Shown piece by piece: positions 8,794-17,123 of a stretch of DNA of 59,891 nt. This DNA is from Clostridiales bacterium (GTDB lineage Bacteria; Bacillota; Clostridia; Christensenellales; Pumilibacteraceae), in contig JAFLVH010000003.1 of the NCBI GenBank assembly GCA_022508365.1, positions 5,237 through 65,127 on the forward strand. The letters are read 5' to 3'. Every line of letters starts with the position of its first letter. Position 1 is the first letter of the stretch. A program made the translations under genes and the position numbers. Under the pieces are notes generated by a model. That model was not told the DNA's origin. It did not search any database and saw nothing but the letters and a program-made list of their open reading frames with translations.

Positions 8794-11292
8794 TTATTCT
8801 ATCACAATCCTATCACCGACAAGGCCTACGCGTACGGCGCTGTTGTCGCGCACTCTACCGTTTATAATCGCCTCGGCAATCTCGTCTTCAACGTTCTGCT
8901 CTATGACGCGCCTTAACGGCCTTGCGCCGTATTCGGAGTCGTAGCCTTTTTCTATCAGCCAATTAAGCGCCTCGGGCGTTACGGTAAGCGTGATATTCCT
9001 TTCTTTTAACGATTTTTCCACTTTTTTCAGCATAATTTCGGCTATGCGCGCGACGTCGTCCTTTGTCAGCTTGTCAAACACGCAAATTACGTCTATTCGG
9101 TTTAAGAATTCGGGACGGAACATTCTTTTAAGCGCGTTCATGTACGCCTCGTCGCGCGCCGCGTCCTCCTTTCTGCCAGCCGCGCTAAAGCCTATTTCGC
9201 GTTTTGCCGCCGCCTCGGTTGCGCCGACGTTGCTTGTCATTATTATTATGGTGTTTTTAAACGACACGGTCCGACCCTGCGAATCGGTCAGTCTGCCGTC
9301 GTCCAAAATCTGAAGCAGCGCGTTAAACACGTCCGGATGCGCCTTTTCTATCTCGTCAAACAGCACTACGGAATACGGATGCCGCCGCACCCTTTCGGTA
9401 AGCTGTCCGCCGTCGTCAAAGCCCACGTACCCGGGAGGCGCGCCAATCAGCTTGGACACGGAATGCGCTTCCATAAATTCGCTCATATCAAGACGAATAA
9501 TGGAATTTTCGTTATCAAACATCGCCTCGGCAAGAGCCTTGGTAAGCTCAGTTTTGCCCACACCGGTAGGTCCGAGGAATATGAACGAGCCGATGGGTCT
9601 GTTGTCGCTCTTTAGTCCGGCGCGCGCCCTACGTATAGCCTTGGCTACAGCCTCTACAGCGCGGTTTTGCCCTATTACGCGCTTATGGAGCAGAGACTCC
9701 AAGTTTTGCAGCCTTGTCGTTTCCGTTTCCGTAAGCTTGCTGACCGGGATTTTTGTCCAGCGCGATACAACGTCCGCAATATCTTCCGCCGAAATAGTTT
9801 TTACCGTCCGCTCCTGCTGTGCGGAATTATGCAATGACAGCTGCTTTATGTTGTTTTCCAGTTCCTCGGCCTTGCGCTTGCAGGCGTCCGCCGTGGTGTA
9901 ATCCTGCCTGTCCGCGGCCTCTTTCATCTTCTTTTTATATTCTTCTAGTTCCGCAGTCAAATGCGTCAAATCTGCAGGCGCGGAGCTCATGCCCACCTTG
10001 GCACAGCTCATAGCCTCGTCAATGAGGTCTATCGCCTTATCGGGCAAAAATCTGTCCGCAATATACTTGTCGGAAAGCTTTGCCGCGGCGACTATTGCCT
10101 CGTCGGACAGCTTAACCTTGTGGAAGTTCTCATAATTGCTGCGCAGACCTTTTAGTATCTCTATCGTCTGTTCGACTGTGGGCGGTTCCACTATAATCGG
10201 CTGAAATCTACGTTCCATTGCCTTGTCCGCTTCTATATATTTGCGGTATTCGTCCGTAGTTGTTGCGCCTATAGTCTGCATTTCGCCGCGCGCGAGATAG
10301 GGTTTAAGTATATCGGCAGGCGTAACCTCGCCGTCCTTGGACCCCGCCTGCATGAGCGTATGCAACTCGTCGATAAACACTATTATGTTGCCGCTGTTTA
10401 TTATAAGATCTATTGCGGATTTAAGCTTTTCCTCCAGCTGTCCGCGATACTTGGTGCCAGCCATCAGCGAGCCGATATTAAGCGAAAAAATTATGTTGTT
10501 TTGCAGTTGGCGCGGAACCTTGCCGTCCACTATCGCCTTTGCAAGCCCGTCTATAATCGCGCTTTTTCCTACGCCCGGCTCACCTATCAGCACGGGATTG
10601 TTTTTGGTCTTGCGGCACAATATTTCTATCAACCGCGACACCTCTTGTTCCCTGCCGATAACCGGATCAAGCTTGTTTTGCTTGGCCTTTGCCGTCACGT
10701 CCACACCAAGATCGGCAAGCAGCGGCGGCAATACGCTTGCATTGTTATTTTTTATTTCGCCTTGCGAAGGAGAATCGTTTACGGGAGAATAGAATCCGGT
10801 AAAATGCGTGGGAATTCCGAACAAGCCGCTTACAAACATAGGATTGTCCGGTCTTTGCGCGCTCGACCCTTGCAAATGCTTGAATATTGCCAAACGGTAT
10901 TTTACGCTGTTAATATTGTATAACCTGTATAATGCGTCTACGGCAACGCAGCCCTGATCCTCGAGAATAGCCATCATAAGATGATCGGGCGAAATCTGCG
11001 ACGCGCCCAATTGCGCCGCTATGCCGTACGCCTCAAACGGAATAGATTCACTAATGCGCGAAGAATCCTGCGGCTCCACTTCGCCACTGACCGAGGCCTC
11101 CGCCTCGAACATAGAAATCAAGCCCTCGGGGTTGTGGTGGTTGGCAAGAAAGAGCTTTGTCGCATAACAATCCACCTTAAGTATGCCGTACAAAAGGTGC
11201 TCTGTTCCCGCAAACTCGTTATTAAACTGCTTAGCTGTTTTTCGTGCAATCTCATACGCCATGCACGCATTTGCATCCATTGAATAATCCAT
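8794..11292 (-). CDS. clpC: ClpC AAA+ unfoldase
   Basis: An 832-residue Hsp100 unfoldase that feeds proteins to ClpP. In order: Clp N-domain (1-140), a poorly conserved linker (140-190), AAA+ 1 with Walker A GEPGVGKS at 237-244, a UVR-bearing middle domain (LEEYKKKMKEAADRQDYT), AAA+ 2 with GPTGVGKTEL, and a C-terminal D2-small domain. The ClpP-docking tripeptide reads IGF (KREIGFSAA), a normal variant. In Bacillota ClpC with McsB degrades phosphoarginine-tagged proteins. It is the last gene of the ctsR operon, 12 nt after mcsB. Confidence 0.97.
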   Translation of the reverse strand: MDYSMDANACMAYEIARKTAKQFNNEFAGTEHLLYGILKVDCYATKLFLANHHNPEGLISMFEAEASVSGEVEPQDSSRISESIPFEAYGIAAQLGASQISPDHLMMAILEDQGCVAVDALYRLYNINSVKYRLAIFKHLQGSSAQRPDNPMFVSGLFGIPTHFTGFYSPVNDSPSQGEIKNNNASVLPPLLADLGVDVTAKAKQNKLDPVIGREQEVSRLIEILCRKTKNNPVLIGEPGVGKSAIIDGLAKAIVDGKVPRQLQNNIIFSLNIGSLMAGTKYRGQLEEKLKSAIDLIINSGNIIVFIDELHTLMQAGSKDGEVTPADILKPYLARGEMQTIGATTTDEYRKYIEADKAMERRFQPIIVEPPTVEQTIEILKGLRSNYENFHKVKLSDEAIVAAAKLSDKYIADRFLPDKAIDLIDEAMSCAKVGMSSAPADLTHLTAELEEYKKKMKEAADRQDYTTADACKRKAEELENNIKQLSLHNSAQQERTVKTISAEDIADVVSRWTKIPVSKLTETETTRLQNLESLLHKRVIGQNRAVEAVAKAIRRARAGLKSDNRPIGSFIFLGPTGVGKTELTKALAEAMFDNENSIIRLDMSEFMEAHSVSKLIGAPPGYVGFDDGGQLTERVRRHPYSVVLFDEIEKAHPDVFNALLQILDDGRLTDSQGRTVSFKNTIIIMTSNVGATEAAAKREIGFSAAGRKEDAARDEAYMNALKRMFRPEFLNRIDVICVFDKLTKDDVARIAEIMLKKVEKSLKERNITLTVTPEALNWLIEKGYDSEYGARPLRRVIEQNVEDEIAEAIINGRVRDNSAVRVGLVGDRIVIE

Positions 11293-11304
11293 ATTATCTG
11301 CTCC

Positions 11305-12312
11305 TTATATTATTTTTTTACAAAAAGATGTGAGTGATTTGCCTATATGCCGTGCGCGCAATACGTCGCGCTCATCGGCGCTCATATCAAGCCCACCCGA
11401 TTTTTGCATATTGGCAGGCTGACAGTCAACTATAAGTTTTTGGAATGCATTTACGTCCGAAATCTCTATATACTTATAAAATGCACCCAAGCGAATTAGC
11501 GCAAGATACTTCATTGCCTCCTCGGTGGAAAGTCGATACGCATTGACGGCTATTCCCCAGGCACGGCAAATTCTGTCCTTTAGCTCGTCTTCGTCACGCA
11601 GTAATAGCTGACGCGCCCTAAGCTCGGCCTCGACAAGATGATTAATCGCACCCTTCACCGAATCTATTATGTCAGATTCCTTTAACCCGAGAGAGCGCTG
11701 ATTGCTTACTTGATACAAATATCCTTCCGCATTACTGCCCTCGCCGTACACGCCGCGAACCGTCATGTTAAGCCGACCCACGTAGTTGATAGAGCTTTCT
11801 ATCATGTTAAGAATAGTGAGCGCCGGCAAAAACATCATAACCGAGGCGCGCATACCTGTGCCGAGGTTTGTCGCGCAGGAAGTCAAGTATCCGAATCTGC
11901 CGTCAAACGCAAAATTCAAGCTCTTTCCAAGTACGTCGTCTATGCGGTTAACCCTGTCAAACGCCTGATCTAGCGACAGTCCGGGCAAAATCACCTGTTC
12001 GCGTATGTGATCCTCTTCGTTGACCATTACGGACACGTTTTCGTCCGAGCTGATAAGAACTGCGCCGAACGGGCATTCTTCCAGCAAATCCGGGCTTATT
12101 AGGTGTTTTTCCTGCAGAATAGTACCTTCAAGCTTGGAGATACCCTTCATGTCATAGCGGTTAAACCTATCCAACGGAGACAGTGCGCTTTGCACATTGT
12201 CAATGATCTTTCGCGCCGGGCCCTCGCTTAGCTTATGCGGAAACGGCAAACCGGCGATATTTCTTGCAAGGCGCAGACGGGTGGAAACAATGATATTATC
12301 AAAAACGTTCAT
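11305..12312 (-). CDS. mcsB: Protein arginine kinase McsB
   Basis: Phosphorylates arginines on damaged proteins and on CtsR, marking them for ClpCP. The phosphagen-kinase fold is clear: STRLRLARN at 10-18, NEEDH at 98-102, and the active cysteine Cys146 in LTSCATNLGTG. At 335 residues it is slightly shorter than the Bacillus protein. It overlaps mcsA by four bases, which fits tight co-expression with its activator. Catalytic residues look complete. Confidence 0.96.
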   Translation of the reverse strand: MNVFDNIIVSTRLRLARNIAGLPFPHKLSEGPARKIIDNVQSALSPLDRFNRYDMKGISKLEGTILQEKHLISPDLLEECPFGAVLISSDENVSVMVNEEDHIREQVILPGLSLDQAFDRVNRIDDVLGKSLNFAFDGRFGYLTSCATNLGTGMRASVMMFLPALTILNMIESSINYVGRLNMTVRGVYGEGSNAEGYLYQVSNQRSLGLKESDIIDSVKGAINHLVEAELRARQLLLRDEDELKDRICRAWGIAVNAYRLSTEEAMKYLALIRLGAFYKYIEISDVNAFQKLIVDCQPANMQKSGGLDMSADERDVLRARHIGKSLTSFCKKII

Positions 12313-12821
12313 CGGTTATCCTCCTGTTTTTTTGCAAGCAATTTCTTAAGCCGTTCGCCAAGCTCTACTGCTCTGTTGTAGTCTCCGCTGTCCATTGCGG
12401 CCTGCATCTCGGTCTTTAATGTGTTTTCGTCCGTGTCGTCAATCTGCCCGTACGGCGTCTTGCCTATGTGCCTATCCGATTGCTGCAGTTTTTTTACCGT
12501 CTGCACCACAAGCGGCTCAAACGCCTTGTAGCACTTGGGGCAACCGACAAACCCGGTCTTTAAAAATTCCTCGCTTGTGGTTTTGCACTCCGGGCAGATA
12601 ATCGTGCGCTGCGTGGGCGTACCGAACAAACTGCCAAAGCTGTTAATCAGCCCCATCGGAGATCCGACAAGCTTGTTGAGCATATTAAAGCTGCCCATAT
12701 CCATATCGGGACGAAAGTTTTTTGCGCACTCACTGCACAAAAACATCTTTTCTACGTGATCGTTGCGCCTTACTACCACCTCTGTGGTGGCGTCGCGCAA
12801 TCCGCAATTAGTACACTTCAT
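12309..12821 (-). CDS. mcsA: McsA, zinc-binding activator of McsB
   Basis: A 170-residue adaptor with four CxxC zinc-binding pairs (CTNC, CSEC, CPEC, CPKC) and a C-terminal UVR motif (about 135-168, EMQAAMDSGDYNRAVELG). McsA activates McsB and tunes CtsR. It lies 2 nt after ctsR and overlaps mcsB. The middle linker (about 45-75) is Gly/Asn/Phe-rich and not conserved. Assignment is secure from motifs plus operon position. Confidence 0.95.
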   Translation of the reverse strand: MKCTNCGLRDATTEVVVRRNDHVEKMFLCSECAKNFRPDMDMGSFNMLNKLVGSPMGLINSFGSLFGTPTQRTIICPECKTTSEEFLKTGFVGCPKCYKAFEPLVVQTVKKLQQSDRHIGKTPYGQIDDTDENTLKTEMQAAMDSGDYNRAVELGERLKKLLAKKQEDNR

Positions 12822-12823
12822 AA

Positions 12824-13291
12824 TTATTCTCCGTCATCGTGGGATTTAAGCGTGGAGAGCAACACACATTTTAGTATGGAACCGCGAAGTTTGTTTTTTG
12901 CGACGGTAGGCGCGAGCAGCGCTTTGTCGGAAATCGCCGCCTTTATAAGCTGCGCCTCGTTTTCGGTAAATATGCCGTCCACGGTGAGCCGCTCCAATAT
13001 CTGACAGGCCTTGCCGTAATCGATACCCTCGGACAAAGTCTGATCTATATAGTTAGCAAGTACGTCGTCTATATTTTGATTTACACGTATCAATGTAATA
13101 TATCCGCCACCGCCCCGCCTGCTCTCGGTCATGTATCCGCGCTCGGGCGTAAAACGCGTCGCCAGTACGTAATTTATCTGACTGGGCGCAACGGCAAAAT
13201 ACGCGGCAAGCTCATTACGGTTAAAATTGACCGACAGCTCGTCGCCGAGCGTATCCAGCAAAAACTTTTCTATTATGTCGCTGACATTCAT
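12824..13291 (-). CDS. ctsR: CtsR, class III heat-shock repressor
   Basis: A 155-residue repressor. The open frame extends 15 codons further (to 13336), but that stretch lies over the operator. The ATG at 13291 has a perfect AAGGAGG six bases upstream, so I start there (MNVSDIIEKFLL). The N-terminal winged helix reads NRNELAAYFAVAPSQINYVL, with the glycine-rich wing RRGGGGYI whose conserved Arg touches DNA and is the McsB target. It represses its own operon through direct repeats at 13315-13347. Confidence 0.96.
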   Translation of the reverse strand: MNVSDIIEKFLLDTLGDELSVNFNRNELAAYFAVAPSQINYVLATRFTPERGYMTESRRGGGGYITLIRVNQNIDDVLANYIDQTLSEGIDYGKACQILERLTVDGIFTENEAQLIKAAISDKALLAPTVAKNKLRGSILKCVLLSTLKSHDDGE

Positions 13292-13314
13292 ACCGCGCCT
13301 CCTTATAGAATTAG

Positions 13315-13347
13315 TTTGACCAAGGTCAAAGGTCAAAGTTAGTCAAA
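13315..13347 (-). promoter_or_regulatory. CtsR operator
   Basis: Heptad direct repeats GGTCAAA (13331-13337) and AGTCAAA (13341-13347), 3 bp apart, match the CtsR box. A third GGTCAAA (13324-13330) abuts them, and an inverted TTTGACC (13315-13321) completes a palindrome with 2-bp centre. The set lies just downstream of the predicted start site (about 13353), a place where binding would block transcription. Confidence 0.88.
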
Positions 13348-13359
13348 CTTTCTGATGTG

Positions 13360-13388
13360 AGTATATAACATAAAATAGCCTATGTCAA
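13360..13388 (-). promoter_or_regulatory. Promoter of ctsR-mcsA-mcsB-clpC
   Basis: Minus-strand consensus TTGACA (13388-13383), 17 bp, TATACT (13365-13360). Predicted +1 near 13353, with CtsR boxes starting about 6 nt later. Confidence 0.88.
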
Positions 13389-13428
13389 GTGTTTTTATAA
13401 AATTCTTTAAAAAATTTTTAACAAAAAA

Positions 13429-13447
13429 GGCGCGGAATATCCGCGCC
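13429..13447 (-). terminator. Intrinsic terminator after zinc-ribbon gene
   Basis: 8-bp stem (13429-13436 with 13440-13447), 3-nt loop, followed on the minus strand by six T. It separates this transcript from the ctsR promoter. Confidence 0.85.
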
Positions 13448-13461
13448 GAAATTAATTATAC

Positions 13462-14001
13462 TTACGGTTGCATGGACCCCAGCAAATCCAAAGCATCTTG
13501 AACTTCCTTTGCTGCGTCTATAACGGCTACGGCTGAAATCAACACGTAGAAGAACGCTATAATGCCCAAGGCCAAACATATTATATCGCCTACGGAATGC
13601 TTTTTGCCGTCTATGGGGTGTGCGCAAACTACAAACTTAACAATTGCAACTGCCAAAAATGCAATAGAGCATATTATAGCAAAAACCGCCAACGTTATGC
13701 TAAACCCGGTAGAAAGTGTAACCACGCTGCCCGACAACTGAATAAGAGCGACAGTCACAACGCCGAGTATAACGTACAGGGCCATAGCGTAATTTTTAAA
13801 CCACCCTGTTACATTAAGCGTGCTTTTAGGCTGCTTTTCTGTTGGCGTGACAGGCGCTTCACTCTGCTCATACGCCTCTTGAACCGGCTCTGCCGGAATG
13901 TCGTCGTCCGGCGCGGCGGACACAGGATATTTCACTCCGCATTTGGAGCAAAACACCGCATATTCGGGCAATTCAGCCCCGCACTTTTTGCAATACGGCA
14001 T
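13462..14001 (-). CDS. Zinc-ribbon membrane protein, unknown role
   Basis: A 179-residue protein. The N-terminus is a zinc ribbon with two CxxC pairs (YCKKCGAELP, FCSKCGVKYP; residues 4-25), followed by an acidic/Pro linker to about residue 65 and three hydrophobic helices (about 70-90, 95-120 and 137-162). This zinc_ribbon_2 plus membrane layout is common in Bacillota, often without known function. It starts 26 nt after the dCMP deaminase gene, with GAGAGGA before the ATG, and ends at a terminator. No catalytic motif is seen. Confidence 0.8.
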   Translation of the reverse strand: MPYCKKCGAELPEYAVFCSKCGVKYPVSAAPDDDIPAEPVQEAYEQSEAPVTPTEKQPKSTLNVTGWFKNYAMALYVILGVVTVALIQLSGSVVTLSTGFSITLAVFAIICSIAFLAVAIVKFVVCAHPIDGKKHSVGDIICLALGIIAFFYVLISAVAVIDAAKEVQDALDLLGSMQP

Positions 14002-14027
14002 AATATTTTCCTCTCATTAAATAAATT

Positions 14028-14486
14028 TTATAATTTTTCGGGATCGAATTTTTCTATTTCAACCCCCGCTTCCGAAAAAAGCTCCAACGAAAAATCATCC
14101 GGATACCCGTGTTGGTATACGACGCGCTTGATACCGCTGTTGATTATCATTTTTGTGCAGATTGCGCAGGGTTGATGTGTGCAGTACAACGTTGCGCCGT
14201 CTATGCAAATACCCATCTTTGCCGCCTGAATAATAGCGTTCTGCTCGGCGTGCGTGGCATAGCAAAGTTCGTGCCGCGTGCCTGACGGAATATTCATCTG
14301 CCTGCGCAGGCAAAATCCCTTTTCCTTACAGCTTTTTATACCGGAGCTTGCGCCGTTGTAACCGGTAGTCATTATGCGTTTGTTTTTTGCGATAACCGCG
14401 CCGATCTGTCTATTCTCCTGATAGCAGCTAGACCACGTAGCAACCGTATGCGCAATCTCCATAAAGCGCGCGTCCCATTTGTCCAT
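14028..14486 (-). CDS. dCMP deaminase family protein (ComEB-like)
   Basis: A zinc-dependent deaminase of 152 residues, probably dCMP to dUMP for dTTP synthesis. Zinc ligands and catalytic Glu are visible: HAEQNAI and PCAICTKMI. A Cys/His-rich insert between (SCKEKGFCLRRQ) is typical of dCMP deaminases of this group, where it binds an extra zinc. Size and layout match ComEB of Bacillus. It has its own promoter and is followed by the zinc-ribbon gene. Confidence 0.9.
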   Translation of the reverse strand: MDKWDARFMEIAHTVATWSSCYQENRQIGAVIAKNKRIMTTGYNGASSGIKSCKEKGFCLRRQMNIPSGTRHELCYATHAEQNAIIQAAKMGICIDGATLYCTHQPCAICTKMIINSGIKRVVYQHGYPDDFSLELFSEAGVEIEKFDPEKL

Positions 14487-14550
14487 AGTAACTTCCCTTT
14501 TGTATTATTAATACGGGTCCGATTAAATCATCTCACCCATGACTCGGCAT

Positions 14551-14579
14551 ATTATATCACAAAAAATCGAAGTATGCAA
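14551..14579 (-). promoter_or_regulatory. Promoter of dCMP deaminase gene
   Basis: Minus-strand TTGCAT (14579-14574), 17 bp, TATAAT (14556-14551) with TGA before it. Leader about 58 nt, with an AAGGGAAG ribosome site. Confidence 0.8.
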
Positions 14580-14608
14580 TATTTTTTGGATTTTTATATT
14601 TGGTTTTA

Positions 14609-16258
14609 TCAAATTTCTATTCTGCTGTAAAATTCATTAACTTTTTTATACAGAACAAAATCAACCACGGCAAATATGACGAGTACAGAATAAATCAAAG
14701 CCCAAAACACCGCATTGATAACAGCCGATTGCAACTCGACAAAAAATAAAGCGGTAGATACAAAAATAGATATAAGTCCGCCTGTCATCATAATCATCTG
14801 TCCGCCGAACACATGCATGTTGTGCTTGATTGCCTGCATGGGATCCGTCCATTTAAGACTGGGCGCTTTCAGATCCCACAGAACGCCGAATATGATAAAC
14901 ACCACCGATATCGGCACAAGCGAAAAGAAAGAAAGGAACATGCATGCTAAATCAAAGTTCATCGCGTTTATTATGACAACAGATACTATTGTTACAGGCA
15001 CGGCAAGCATCGTCCACGCGGCAACCTTTGCCTTGACAACGGTCTCTATATCCACCGGCAGCACCTTTAGCGACGCAAACGCCGTCCCCTCTCGCGAAAA
15101 CGTTGTGCTTGCGCCGTTTCCGACCGTAGATAAAATTGCACACAGCGTGCAGAACGGAATAATCCGCAAATAATTGTTTATGTATTCCATATCCTCGCCG
15201 ACAACGATCGAGCTTTTAGTCATCAAGCTTAAAATTATAGACATAACTACTGGCAGAAGCAATACGACATAGCACTGAAACGCAACCTGCGTAGTGCGAA
15301 GAGAGCTTATATATTCGCGCTTTATAAGCGCGCGCATGCTTGTTGTTGACTTAAACTCTCCCACCTTTGCTTTGGAATTGTCGGTCTGGTTGTTTGCCTT
15401 TGCCGACTGCGCGTACATGAGCTTTGCCAAAAACCAAATAATCACAAGCAGCGCAGCGGAAATACCGACAAAGACACCCGCCGCCACAACGGTTGACGCG
15501 CCCATATTCAGCCCGTACATAGATATACCGCACACAGCATTAGCAAGTACAGTGTAAGGATACAGCGCATATTCCACGGCTTTCATGGCGTTTAACATTG
15601 CCGTCATGGATTCGGCAGTGAGCTCGCTTGACGACGACAAATATATAAAATAGATATACGCCGAAAAAAACAGCCCGAAAAGCAGCATATAGAACACGAG
15701 CGAAATAACGTTTCTGTTTTTCAGCTTGCTCGCAATCAGCATTACCGGAACGGCAACAATAGCAGCCACCACAAGCGGAAAAACCGGAACAATCAATAAC
15801 GTAAGTATTGTTATTATATAATACCAAACCCACATTTTGGCGACAATGCCTAAAACCATGAGCACAGGAAAAGCTATTGCCAAAACAATTGCTGCCTCGC
15901 ACAGATATACGTAGGAAAGCTTTGCAAAAAACACCGTTGAAGGCTTTACCGGCAGCATTGAATAAAAATCTGTATCCTTAGATAGATATAGCATCGAAAT
16001 AAGGTGGATTATGCCAAAGAACAACACGACAACCGCAGAGCTCATCAACACAAAAAAGTAAAACTTTTGCACAATAACGGTAAACTGCAAAAAAACATCT
16101 TTAAGCAAAACTATGACGCTTACGGCAAACGCCACCACCATAAGATAAACAAGTCCGAAAAGAAGAAAAAAAGCTAATTTTTTTCCCTTGGAATTGCTCT
16201 CGCTAAACCTGAATTTGTTTTTGAAAAGAGCCTTTAATATGATTATGTAATTATTCAT
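14609..16258 (-). CDS. ABC exporter permease
   Basis: A polytopic membrane protein of about 549 residues with roughly ten or more hydrophobic helices and no nucleotide-binding domain. It pairs with the ATPase gene just upstream. I start at ATG 16258 (MNNYIIILKALF), which has AGGGGAA six bases before it, rather than the in-frame codon at 16294, which lies inside the ATPase gene. The start overlaps the ATPase stop by eight bases. The pattern resembles ABC-2-type exporters with one large permease. Cargo cannot be told from sequence. Confidence 0.85.
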   Translation of the reverse strand: MNNYIIILKALFKNKFRFSESNSKGKKLAFFLLFGLVYLMVVAFAVSVIVLLKDVFLQFTVIVQKFYFFVLMSSAVVVLFFGIIHLISMLYLSKDTDFYSMLPVKPSTVFFAKLSYVYLCEAAIVLAIAFPVLMVLGIVAKMWVWYYIITILTLLIVPVFPLVVAAIVAVPVMLIASKLKNRNVISLVFYMLLFGLFFSAYIYFIYLSSSSELTAESMTAMLNAMKAVEYALYPYTVLANAVCGISMYGLNMGASTVVAAGVFVGISAALLVIIWFLAKLMYAQSAKANNQTDNSKAKVGEFKSTTSMRALIKREYISSLRTTQVAFQCYVVLLLPVVMSIILSLMTKSSIVVGEDMEYINNYLRIIPFCTLCAILSTVGNGASTTFSREGTAFASLKVLPVDIETVVKAKVAAWTMLAVPVTIVSVVIINAMNFDLACMFLSFFSLVPISVVFIIFGVLWDLKAPSLKWTDPMQAIKHNMHVFGGQMIMMTGGLISIFVSTALFFVELQSAVINAVFWALIYSVLVIFAVVDFVLYKKVNEFYSRIEI

Positions 16259-17021
16259 GAGTTTCCCCTGCAACCGAAAGGAAAATCTCCTCAAGGCTTT
16301 CGTCGCCCTTTGCGCGCTTGATTTCGTCCATGTCGCCGCAAAGCATCAGCTTGCCCTTGCCTATTATCGCCACACGGTCGCAAATCTTTTCCGCAACGTC
16401 CAAAACATGCGTGGAAAAGAATACCGTTTTTCCCTCTGCCTTGTGCTTTTTCATCAACTCTTTTAGCGCAAACGAGGACTGCGGATCAAGCCCCATCATG
16501 GGCTCGTCCAATATCCACAGGTCGGGACTGTGAATAAGCGATCCGATTATGGCGATTTTCTGTTTCATACCGTGCGAATAACCGCTTATGCGCTTATCAA
16601 AGGCGTCCTTTAAAGAGAAGAGTTCCAAAAGCTCTGCGGTAACAGACTCACGACGGGACTTTTCCACGCCGTAAATATCGCCCAAAAAGTCTATATACTC
16701 CCTGCCTGTATATTTATCGAATATAATCGGCGAATCGGGCACAAATCCGAAATTTCGCTTTGCTTCAATTGCGTCAAATGTTATGTCGTGTCCACAGACC
16801 TTGATACTGCCCGATTTTACAGGTAGAATGCCAGTCACCATCTTTAAAGTGGTGGTTTTGCCTGCGCCGTTGGCGCCCAAAAAGCCGAAGATTTCCCCTC
16901 GCTTAAGCGAAAAGGAAAGATCGTCCACCGCCCTTACGCTGCCGTTGGCATACGACATCGATACATGATCTATGTCCAAAATAGGCGCAGAAGAATTAGA
17001 TATAACATCTTTTTCCTGCAT
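16251..17021 (-). CDS. ABC exporter ATP-binding protein
   Basis: A 256-residue ABC ATPase. Walker A is GANGAGKTT (about residue 50), the signature is SGYSHGMKQK, Walker B is LWILDEPMMGLDPQ, and the switch His is in STHVLD. This is the ABC-2/CcmA class used by two-component exporters for drugs, peptides or lipids. It is first in a two-gene operon with the permease, with a strong GGAGGTGA ribosome site and a recognisable promoter. Complete; substrate unknown. Confidence 0.93.
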   Translation of the reverse strand: MQEKDVISNSSAPILDIDHVSMSYANGSVRAVDDLSFSLKRGEIFGFLGANGAGKTTTLKMVTGILPVKSGSIKVCGHDITFDAIEAKRNFGFVPDSPIIFDKYTGREYIDFLGDIYGVEKSRRESVTAELLELFSLKDAFDKRISGYSHGMKQKIAIIGSLIHSPDLWILDEPMMGLDPQSSFALKELMKKHKAEGKTVFFSTHVLDVAEKICDRVAIIGKGKLMLCGDMDEIKRAKGDESLEEIFLSVAGETHE

Positions 17022-17048
17022 GTTTCACCTCCGCATGCTACTACAATG

Positions 17049-17077
17049 ATTTTACCATACAAAATCAATGTAAGCAA
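17049..17077 (-). promoter_or_regulatory. Promoter of ABC exporter operon
   Basis: Minus-strand TTGCTT (17077-17072), 17 bp, TAAAAT (17054-17049) with TGG extending the -10. Confidence 0.65.
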
Positions 17078-17123
17078 TGAGATTTTCCGGCAGATATTAC
17101 AGAAAATATGTAAAAAATACAGA

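Noticed and set aside
14609-16294. Longer start for the ABC permease at 16294
   Set aside because: The extra 12 codons lie inside the ATPase gene and lack a ribosome site; ATG 16258 has AGGGGAA upstream.
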